Assembly (NCBI RefSeq): GCF_012515855.1
Contig: NZ_JAAYXO010000141.1
Location: 1-52,202, forward strand
Length of the DNA: 52,202 bases
From: Gordonia sp. (in: high G+C Gram-positive bacteria)
GTDB lineage: Bacteria > Actinomycetota > Actinomycetes > Mycobacteriales > Mycobacteriaceae
Direction of reading: 5' to 3'
The translations under genes were made by a program, and so were the position numbers. This document shows positions 46,140-52,202 of this stretch, piece by piece. The first letter of the stretch is position 1, and each line of letters begins with the position of its first letter. The notes beneath the pieces are model-generated. The model did not search any database and had not been told where the DNA came from. It saw only the letters and a list, made by a program, of their open reading frames with translations.

Positions 46140-46829
46140 CTACTCCCCCGACTCGTCGCCCGGCGCCCCGCCCAGGGGATCGCCGTCGAACCGTTCCATC
46201 GTGACGAAGTCCGAGACCGACTCGCGTCGCAGTTTGGTCAACTGCTTGACCGGCTTGCCGATCGGTAGCACCGCCGCGATGGCGTAGGGAGCGGGGACGC
46301 CCAGGAGTTCCTGCATGCCCGGTTCCTGCGCGGTCGCCATCGTGGTGATGGTGCCGCCGAAGCCGTGCGCCCGCGCGGCGGTCAGGATGTTCCACACCAG
46401 CGGATACACCGACGCGCCGCCGACGATGCCGACGCGGTCGAGTTCGGAGTCCATGGCGGCCACCACGGAGAGGTCGACGGCCACCACCAGGAGCACCGGC
46501 GCCTGCGCCAGCGGTGACACGAAGCTGTCGACGCCGCGGACGGCGGCGAGATCGTCGTCGGTCACCGCGCTGTGGTGCACGGTGTTCCACGGGTTCTCCC
46601 CGGCATGCCGCTGCGCGAGGTACTTGCGGGCGGCGGGTTTGCTGAGTTCGGCGATTCGCTCCTTGACCGCGTCGTCGCGCACCACGATCACATGGGCGCC
46701 CTGCCGGTTGCCTCCGCTGGGCGCGAATCGGGCGGTGTCGAGGATCTGCCAGAGGACGTCGTCGGCGACCGGGTCCGCGGTGAACTCGCGGGCGGCGAAC
46801 GTCGTGCGGATCACGTCATCGAATTCCAT
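46140..46829 (-). CDS. nitroreductase-family FMN oxidoreductase
   Basis: This 229-residue protein has the nitroreductase fold: the N-terminal TTFAAREFTADPV segment (an FMN phosphate contact, here AARxF), FAPSGGNRQGAHVIVVRD near 36-53, and GIVGGASVYPLVWNILTAARAHGFGGTITTM. These enzymes reduce nitro compounds or quinones with NAD(P)H and FMN. GGAGG lies 5 nt before the ATG. The substrate is unknown. Confidence 0.88.
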   Translation of the reverse strand: MEFDDVIRTTFAAREFTADPVADDVLWQILDTARFAPSGGNRQGAHVIVVRDDAVKERIAELSKPAARKYLAQRHAGENPWNTVHHSAVTDDDLAAVRGVDSFVSPLAQAPVLLVVAVDLSVVAAMDSELDRVGIVGGASVYPLVWNILTAARAHGFGGTITTMATAQEPGMQELLGVPAPYAIAAVLPIGKPVKQLTKLRRESVSDFVTMERFDGDPLGGAPGDESGE

Positions 46830-46927
46830 GCCGGCCTCCGTGCTCTCGAATCACTCTGCTTCGAAAACTACTCGCCCGGTTTCCCGCCGCACGGTCGAAT
46901 CGCCGATTGCCCGGCAACCGAGAAGAG

Positions 46928-48373
46928 TTACTCGCCGGAATCCTCGTCGGCCTGCTCTTCCTTGTCCAGATCGGCGTCGACCGCGGCGACGAGCTCCTCG
47001 AGTTGGGTGCCGAATCCGTGCACCAGGTCCCACAGGTCGGCGGCCAGATCGGGGCACGTCAGCAGGCCGACGTTCAGCTTTCCGTCCACGGACATCACCG
47101 TGATGTTGAGTCCGAGTCCGTGGAAGATCGGACCCATCGGGTACACCGCCTCCACCCGACCGCCGAGCATGTACATGGGCCGATCGGGTCCGGCCACGTT
47201 CGAGATGATCGCGTTGAACACCGGCGGATGCATGCCCGACAGCCGGCGGTCGGTGTACAACCGCATCAGCGATCCCAGGGTGTTGCCCGGGGCGAACTCG
47301 GCGTACGCGCGCAGGATGTTCGCGTCGATCCCCTGATGGTGCCCCTTGGCCTGCTCGGAGTACTTGCCCGCCACCCGGATTCGTTCCACCGGATCGGCCA
47401 CCGAGGTGGGCAGTCGGGTGAACATGCCCGACACCTTGTTGGTTCCTTCGACGATGAGGTCGTTCTCTTCGGTACCGCGCACCGACACCGGCACCAGGCC
47501 CACCAGCGGCTCCTCGGGCAGCTCGCCGTGCGCCTCCAGGTAGTCGCGCAGCGCTCCGCCCGCCATGGCGAGCACCACGTCGTTCACCTTGACGCCGAAG
47601 TGGTCCTTGACGCGCTTCACATCGCTCAGCGGCAGCTGGGCGAACGCCAGACTCCGCCGCGGGGTCAGGGGCGCGTTGAACCGGGTGCGCGGCGCCAGGA
47701 ACGGGGCGGGCATGCCGTCGCCGGAACGGGCGCGCTTGATCCACTCGAACGGGACGGGCAGCGTCTTGGGGATCAGCTTCAGCGCAGCGATCGGACGCTG
47801 CAGGAAGTAGTTGACCGCGCCGCCGACCGCCATGTCCGAGCGCGACGCCCCACCGGCGCTCTCCTGCACGCGATCCGGCGCCAGGGCGGGCGGCTCGGGG
47901 GTCGACGTCGCGAGCTCACCGAGGATCTCCGCGACGGTCGCGCCGTCAACGCACGCGTGGTGCATCCGCAGGACCAGCGCGACCTTGCCGTCGGCCATCT
48001 CCTCGAGCACCCACATGTCCCAGAGCGGCTTCTTGCGATCGAGCACCTGCGCGACGAGGTGCCCGCAGATCTGCGACATCTCCTCCATCCCGCCGGGAGC
48101 GGGGATCGCGATGCGATGCACGTGACGTTCGATGTTGAAGTCGTCGTCCTCCACCCACACCGGATGGTCGACGTTGGTGAGCGAATCGGCCAGCTTGCGG
48201 CGCAGCATCGGCAGTCCGCGCACCCGGCGGTCCATCTCGATGCGCAACGACGAGAACGAGTATCCGCCGGGGATGCTCTCCGGGTCGATCACCACCACCG
48301 CGGCCACGTTCATCACCTGCGACGGCGTCTCCAGATAGAGGAACGAGGCGTCCAGACCGCTCAGTCTCTGCAT
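46928..48373 (-). CDS. wax ester synthase/diacylglycerol acyltransferase (WS/DGAT)
   Basis: WS/DGAT enzymes esterify fatty alcohols or diacylglycerol with acyl-CoA to make storage lipids. The 481-residue protein has KPLWDM near 115, the active-site HHACVDG (HHxxxDG) at 138-144, VKVNDVVLAMAGGALRDYL and the PSVNFNAIISNVAGP-type C-terminal segment (FNAIISNVAGP). ATG 48373 has AAAGG 8 nt upstream. A KstR-like palindrome lies 41 bp before the start. The acyl acceptor is unknown. Confidence 0.93.
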   Translation of the reverse strand: MQRLSGLDASFLYLETPSQVMNVAAVVVIDPESIPGGYSFSSLRIEMDRRVRGLPMLRRKLADSLTNVDHPVWVEDDDFNIERHVHRIAIPAPGGMEEMSQICGHLVAQVLDRKKPLWDMWVLEEMADGKVALVLRMHHACVDGATVAEILGELATSTPEPPALAPDRVQESAGGASRSDMAVGGAVNYFLQRPIAALKLIPKTLPVPFEWIKRARSGDGMPAPFLAPRTRFNAPLTPRRSLAFAQLPLSDVKRVKDHFGVKVNDVVLAMAGGALRDYLEAHGELPEEPLVGLVPVSVRGTEENDLIVEGTNKVSGMFTRLPTSVADPVERIRVAGKYSEQAKGHHQGIDANILRAYAEFAPGNTLGSLMRLYTDRRLSGMHPPVFNAIISNVAGPDRPMYMLGGRVEAVYPMGPIFHGLGLNITVMSVDGKLNVGLLTCPDLAADLWDLVHGFGTQLEELVAAVDADLDKEEQADEDSGE

Positions 48374-48413
48374 GTTCAGACCTTTCCTCATGCGACAGAC
48401 CTGACGCACCAAA

Positions 48414-48427
48414 ATGAACGTGTTCTA
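48414..48427. promoter_or_regulatory. KstR-like TetR operator candidate
   Basis: ATGAACGTGTTCTA matches the TNNAACNNGTTNNA palindrome of mycobacterial KstR, apart from the first base, and agrees with TAGAACGTGTTCTA at 12 of 14 positions. It lies just upstream of the WS/DGAT gene; the rest of the 48374-48638 divergent region shows no gene. Confidence 0.5.
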
Positions 48428-48638
48428 CTTCCTTACCCTAGCGCTGCCTCGACCCCGCCGTTTCGCAGGCCGTCGGCTCGCCGTACGACGCCGGTCGACC
48501 CACCGGATTCGCGGCTGGACCAGGCGTGTCAGCCGGAGCCGCAGCGCCCTCCGAGACTGTCATTCGTTCGTACTACACTGAGCGCCGCGACCGCAGGCAC
48601 CTCGGGCGCACCGACCTACCGAAGGCGACCGACCTCGA

Positions 48639-49259
48639 ATGATTACCCCGTCCCGATCAACACGCACCGCGACCGTCCTGGCAGCCGCCGCGGTGGTCGC
48701 ATCCGGTGTCCTGGCGGCCGCCGCACCCGCTGCGGCCCGCCCCGACCGCCCCTGCGTGGTCGACGAGCACGACGCCGACGCCACCGTCGCCGCCCTGATG
48801 GATCAGTGCAGCAGCGCGCAGATCGTCGCGCTGTTCCAATCGGCCGACGTCGGGCAGCGCCCGCCGACCGGCAAGTACCGCCTGCATCTGCTGCCCGTGC
48901 AGCAGTCGCCGACCGGCCTGGCCGATTACCGCGACGCCAAGATCTTCGTCGAGACGCAGAGCAGGCTCGGCGACGCCTTGCAGTTCGCATCCGGCCCGCA
49001 GGGCCAGCCGTGGGTGTACAAGCACTACCTCAGCGGACGTGATGCGGGCGCGCCGGTGGAGTACGCCCCGCGTTCGTTCGCCGACGGCGAGCCCGCCTGG
49101 ACCGCCGACTTCGTCCGCGACTTCGGCGGCGTCTCGGTAAGCACGCACGAGTACCGCCAGCTGACGCCGACGGTGTGGATCGGCCGCGACTTCCTCGGCC
49201 CGGGAACCGCTGACCACCCGCCCCAGCGCGGCGGCGCGCTAGCACTCACCGCCTACTGA
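48639..49259 (+). CDS. secreted protein of unknown function
   Basis: This 206-residue protein has a signal peptide (about 1-33, TVLAAAAVVASGVLAAAAPAAA) and a mature domain with two Cys near residues 39 and 57 that may form a disulfide. I do not recognise the fold. The mature part contains segments KYRLHLLPVQQSP and WVYKHYLSGRD, and a Gly/Pro-rich C-terminus. It is divergent from the WS/DGAT gene and followed by a strong terminator. Confidence 0.7.
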   Translation: MITPSRSTRTATVLAAAAVVASGVLAAAAPAAARPDRPCVVDEHDADATVAALMDQCSSAQIVALFQSADVGQRPPTGKYRLHLLPVQQSPTGLADYRDAKIFVETQSRLGDALQFASGPQGQPWVYKHYLSGRDAGAPVEYAPRSFADGEPAWTADFVRDFGGVSVSTHEYRQLTPTVWIGRDFLGPGTADHPPQRGGALALTAY

Positions 49260-49282
49260 GCCGGCACCAGAGCAAACAACTC

Positions 49283-49320
49283 AGCCAGGTCGGTCGCCCA
49301 CGTGGGCGGCCGACCTGGCT
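49283..49320. terminator. hairpin after the secreted-protein gene
   Basis: AGCCAGGTCGG (49283-49293) and CCGACCTGGCT (49310-49320) form an 11-bp stem extended through a G-T pair by CGCCCA/TGGGCG, with a CG loop. It lies between convergent genes and could work both ways. Confidence 0.85.
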
Positions 49321-49357
49321 GATTGCTGGCCGAGCCTGGACGGCTCACCAGCCGGGC

Positions 49358-50305
49358 CTAGACGGCGATGCGCTCCTTGCGGGCGGCTTCGCGCGCCAGG
49401 AAGCGGTCGCGCTGTTCTTCGAATCGCTTGGCGTCCACCTCGGCGGACTCGAGCCAGGTCGCGAGCTCGTCACGAGCCTGTTCGCCGCGACCGGTGAAGT
49501 CGTCGCGCTCGAAGATCTTCCACTTGCGCATGATCGGCCACACCACGTCGTCCAGGTGCTGGCGGATGTCGTAGATGCCGTGCTTGGCCATCAGCAGACT
49601 CATCTTGCGGAAGTTCGGCATGCCGATGCCCGGCATGTCGAAGTTGGTGACGACGCTGGTGATGGCCTCCATCGCCTGGTCGGGCGCCAGATCGAGCGCC
49701 GCCGCACAGATGTTGCGGTAGAAGATCATGTGCAGGTTCTCGTCGGCCGCGATGCGCTGCAGCATTTTGTCCGCCACCGGATCGTTGCACGCCTTGCCTG
49801 TGTTCCGGTGGCTGACCCGCGTGCCGAGCTCCTGCACGGCCACGTACGCGACGCCGCGGAGCAGCCCCGAGAGGTCGTCGGAGTGCGCGCCCTTGGTCAT
49901 GTTGGTCATGCGGTCGTTCTCGAGCGCCACCGGGTCCACGCCGCGGGTCACGACCAGGTAGTCGCGCATCACGATGGCGTGCCGGTTCTCTTCGGCCGTC
50001 CAGCGACCGACCCAGGTTCCCCACGCACCGTCGGGCGAGAAGTACTCGGTGATCTCCCGGTGATACGACGGCAGGTTGTCCTCGGTGAGCAGGTTCAGCG
50101 TCATCGCGGCCTTCGCCACCGGGTCCAGACGCGACTGCTCCGGGTCCCAGTCATCGCCGCCCATCGCGGCGAAGTTGCGTCCCTCATCCCAGGGCACGTA
50201 GTCGTGCGGATGCCACTCGCGAGCCAGCGACAGATGCCGGTTCAACTCGGCTTCCGCGTTGGGCTCCAGTTCAGTGAGCAGTTGGACTTGAGTTAGATCG
50301 GGCAC
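49358..50305 (-). CDS. acyl-ACP desaturase (DesA-type)
   Basis: This 315-residue soluble di-iron desaturase resembles mycobacterial DesA1/DesA2, which introduce a double bond into acyl-ACP. Iron-binding motifs are EENRHA (in WTAEENRHAIVMRDYL) and DENLHM (ADENLHMIFYRN), with a further Glu in LNLLTEDNLP. The GTG start follows GGGAGG by 9 nt. It may supply unsaturated acyl chains to lipid or mycolic acid metabolism; the neighbouring WS/DGAT uses acyl-CoA. Confidence 0.93.
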   Translation of the reverse strand: MPDLTQVQLLTELEPNAEAELNRHLSLAREWHPHDYVPWDEGRNFAAMGGDDWDPEQSRLDPVAKAAMTLNLLTEDNLPSYHREITEYFSPDGAWGTWVGRWTAEENRHAIVMRDYLVVTRGVDPVALENDRMTNMTKGAHSDDLSGLLRGVAYVAVQELGTRVSHRNTGKACNDPVADKMLQRIAADENLHMIFYRNICAAALDLAPDQAMEAITSVVTNFDMPGIGMPNFRKMSLLMAKHGIYDIRQHLDDVVWPIMRKWKIFERDDFTGRGEQARDELATWLESAEVDAKRFEEQRDRFLAREAARKERIAV

Positions 50306-50450
50306 GATTCAGCGCCTCCCGGGGCTCGATGGCTGTGACGTACCGCACGGTAGGCTACCGAGTGAGTGCGCCGCAACACTCCCGGCGTGTCGCGAGTGTC
50401 CCCGTTACAGATGACAACACCCGACTCCCGCCCCTCCGCTCCGGCTCCGG

Positions 50451-52043
50451 CTACGACCGCACGACCGCCGGCACGGTCACCACTTCGACGCCCGTCACGC
50501 CATTCGCGTCCAGCGTCGCGCGCATCGCATCCGCGGCCCGCGGTTCGGCGAACACCATGCGTACCGGGGTGTCGCCCGCCGCCCGCTTGGCGTCGCGCGC
50601 CTGTGCCACCAACTGCTCAGTGCCCTCCCACGAGGCGTCCAGCACCGGGCCGTTGACGTGCGCGTCGTAGCCGGGTCCGTAGACCAGCAGCAACGTGCCG
50701 TCGGTTTCCCGGCCGTCGAAGGCGAAATCGTTCAGCGTGTACACGTAGTTCGACGGCGCGACGGCCACCTGCAGGTGGTAGCGACGGGCCTCCGGCGTGG
50801 CCTTCGACGACGTCGGCGTCCAGGTGGCAGGGGTCTCCGAGATCTTCTGGCCCTGCTCGACGGCCTGGGTCAGGAAGGCCGGATCCAGTTCGCCGTTAAC
50901 GTCGACGCGGAATCTGGTCAGCGCGTCGACGTCCGCGGGCGGGCCGTACGGCACCTGGCAGGAGATCCGGGCACCTGCGTTGATCGGGATGTCCTGTTTC
51001 GCGGTGCAGGTGTTGAACTCGACGTTGTTCTTCTTGAACGAGGAGTGCAGGTCGACGATCACGGTGCCGCTGGTCAGATCGGGCACCGTGTTGTTCAGGG
51101 TGTAGCCGATGACGCAGGAGGCGCCGGGCGTGCAGTCCAGGCTCCCAGGAGGATCGGCGATCGTCACGTTCCAGGCTCCGAGCTTGCCGGCCTCCAGGTC
51201 GGACTTGATCTTGGTGTAGATCGAGCGGGTGGCTCCGGCGTCGAGAGCCTTGATGGTCAGGTCCGCTTCCGCGACGGCGCCGTCGCCGCCGCCGAAGCCA
51301 CCGCCGAGCGGGCCGCGCACGGCCACGGCGTTGCCGCCGCCGTCCACGCCGATGGTCAGCTTCCCGGCGAGGAAACGCCGGTCGCCGGGCACTCCGCCGT
51401 CGTTCTCGTCGACGTCGACCTCTGAGACGCCGATCGGGTCGTTACCGGTGCCGATGCGACGATCCGGGGTGGCCCCGATGGGTCCGGTCGGGGTGCCCGA
51501 GAGTTCGGTGTTACCCAGCGCGGTGTCCTGCTGGCTGAGGTTGAGGCCCATGCGCGAGGGGCGCAGCGCGGCTCGCAGGTCGATGCCGAGGAAGGATTCC
51601 TCGACCACCACCCACTTGTTGGCGGCCGGAGTCTCGACGGTGACGCCGGCCGGCTGCTTCGGTCGCTCGCGGGTTCGCCAGAACGCTTCCTCGCCCTTCA
51701 CGAACGTCTTGCCTGCGATCTGAATCAACTGGGCGGTACCACCGGAGCGCTGCTGCACCTTGCCGCTCACTGTGCCCGCCGCGGTCACCGTCAGGTCGGT
51801 CACCGTGGTCTCACCGCTCGTGCTCCCGATCGTCTGCGTGATCCGCCCGCTGTACGTCGCTGCGGGGGCCTCGGCCAAGGCCGTCGCAGCCGTGTTGATC
51901 TCCTGCAGCGCCCGGGTGGTCTCGTTCGGCTGAGCCGCCCCCTTAGTCGACGGCAACACCGCTCCCGTCAGGCCCAGCACCAGGACCACCACCACGAGCA
52001 CGGCGGCCCCGGCCGCAGCAATCACACTGTTTCGCACGATCAA
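50451..52043 (-). CDS. membrane-anchored exported protein of unknown function
   Basis: This 530-residue protein has an N-terminal membrane anchor (about residues 5-30, VIAAAGAAVLVVVVLVLGLTG) and a large outer domain. The first ~130 residues after the anchor (YSGRITQTIGSTSGETTVTDLTVTAAG) resemble the LppX/LprG-like half-barrel region of mycobacterial lipoproteins, by pattern only. A Gly-rich loop (GGGFGGGDG) and two Cys pairs (LDCTPGASC; FNTCTAKQD with SCQVP) follow. The C-terminal 60 residues (PVRMVFAEPRAADAMRATLD) form a separate alpha/beta segment. Nothing further can be said of its role. Confidence 0.7.
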   Translation of the reverse strand: MIVRNSVIAAAGAAVLVVVVLVLGLTGAVLPSTKGAAQPNETTRALQEINTAATALAEAPAATYSGRITQTIGSTSGETTVTDLTVTAAGTVSGKVQQRSGGTAQLIQIAGKTFVKGEEAFWRTRERPKQPAGVTVETPAANKWVVVEESFLGIDLRAALRPSRMGLNLSQQDTALGNTELSGTPTGPIGATPDRRIGTGNDPIGVSEVDVDENDGGVPGDRRFLAGKLTIGVDGGGNAVAVRGPLGGGFGGGDGAVAEADLTIKALDAGATRSIYTKIKSDLEAGKLGAWNVTIADPPGSLDCTPGASCVIGYTLNNTVPDLTSGTVIVDLHSSFKKNNVEFNTCTAKQDIPINAGARISCQVPYGPPADVDALTRFRVDVNGELDPAFLTQAVEQGQKISETPATWTPTSSKATPEARRYHLQVAVAPSNYVYTLNDFAFDGRETDGTLLLVYGPGYDAHVNGPVLDASWEGTEQLVAQARDAKRAAGDTPVRMVFAEPRAADAMRATLDANGVTGVEVVTVPAVVRS

Positions 52044-52202
52044 CCTCTCCCCGACAGCGAACGCCGTCCACCTCGACGTCTCACCTTCTCATGGGCGACG
52101 GCTGCGGGAGGGTGTGCCCCATTCGGTCGACCGACGCGGCGTGTTTGATCGCAGACGACCACGCAACGGCCGCCTCTGATCCCGAAACCAAGCTCCGCTG
52201 AG
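52044..52202. other. upstream region of the last gene
   Basis: This 159 bp holds the leader of the leftward membrane-anchored gene. I see no promoter match, gene or repeat that I would defend. Confidence 0.5.

Noticed and set aside
46907-49042. 711-codon plus-strand frame over the WS/DGAT gene
   Set aside because: It is antisense to a gene with clear catalytic motifs and runs into the signal peptide region of the next gene in the wrong frame.

Overview
The window is high-GC DNA from an actinobacterium of the order Mycobacteriales, most likely Gordonia or a close relative. Evidence: a wax ester synthase/DGAT, an Eis-type acetyltransferase, an Rpf behind a c-di-AMP (ydaO) riboswitch, SepH, bacterial XPB, many GTG starts, apparent leaderless promoters, and a GGTTGAGTA...ATCGAAACC intergenic repeat of the kind common in Gordonia/Rhodococcus. 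From memory, gene order from serC (8.7 kb) to dapC (31 kb) mirrors M. tuberculosis Rv0884c-Rv0858c in inverted orientation (serC, sepH, TrmH, DUF3027, MFS, DUF2771, csp, rpfA, small ORF, helicase-associated protein, XPB, dapC), with local insertions.

Layout. 0-4.4 kb: DUF2236 oxygenase, RtcB RNA ligase, epoxide-hydrolase-like enzyme and YihY membrane protein. 4.4-8.6 kb: a leftward vitamin-B6-linked group (MocR-type regulator, pdxH, MFS) divergent from a YczE membrane protein across a perfect palindrome. 8.7-25.8 kb: the conserved core described above plus Eis, an AzgA-like purine permease, PAP2, a sacsin/Hsp90-like ATPase overlapping DUF3027, and a small membrane protein/flavin reductase pair; it ends with rpf controlled by a CRP-type palindrome and a riboswitch. 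25.9-31.9 kb: a WYL-containing helicase-associated protein, XPB helicase, DapC, AlkB. 31.9-35.1 kb: leftward YceI, membrane class III adenylate cyclase, SDR. 35.3-36.5 kb: zinc alcohol dehydrogenase. 36.5-39.2 kb: an 898-residue protein made almost entirely of V/E/K/P-rich 22-residue repeats. 39.4-40.2 kb: tRNA-Phe, -Asp, -Glu and -Lys. 40.3-52 kb: two alpha/beta hydrolases, CopC-CopD, glutamine-dependent NAD synthetase, nitroreductase, wax ester synthase/DGAT, a secreted protein, an acyl-ACP desaturase and a large membrane-anchored orphan.

The most unusual object is the repeat protein (36479-39175). Residues 27-752 hold a 22-residue register (12+10 sub-units around V-E-x-P) with no net insertion or deletion over 33 unit lengths. 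The pattern recalls protist alveolin/articulin cytoskeletal repeats, and I know of no described bacterial function for it. Other points of interest are a Shine-Dalgarno-sequestering hairpin before the cyclase's TTG start, the CRP site plus riboswitch at rpf, short tandem duplications that straddle stop codons, and about eighteen genes whose -10-like hexamer lies 6-7 nt before the start codon, which suggests leaderless mRNAs. All family assignments are by eye, without database searches.
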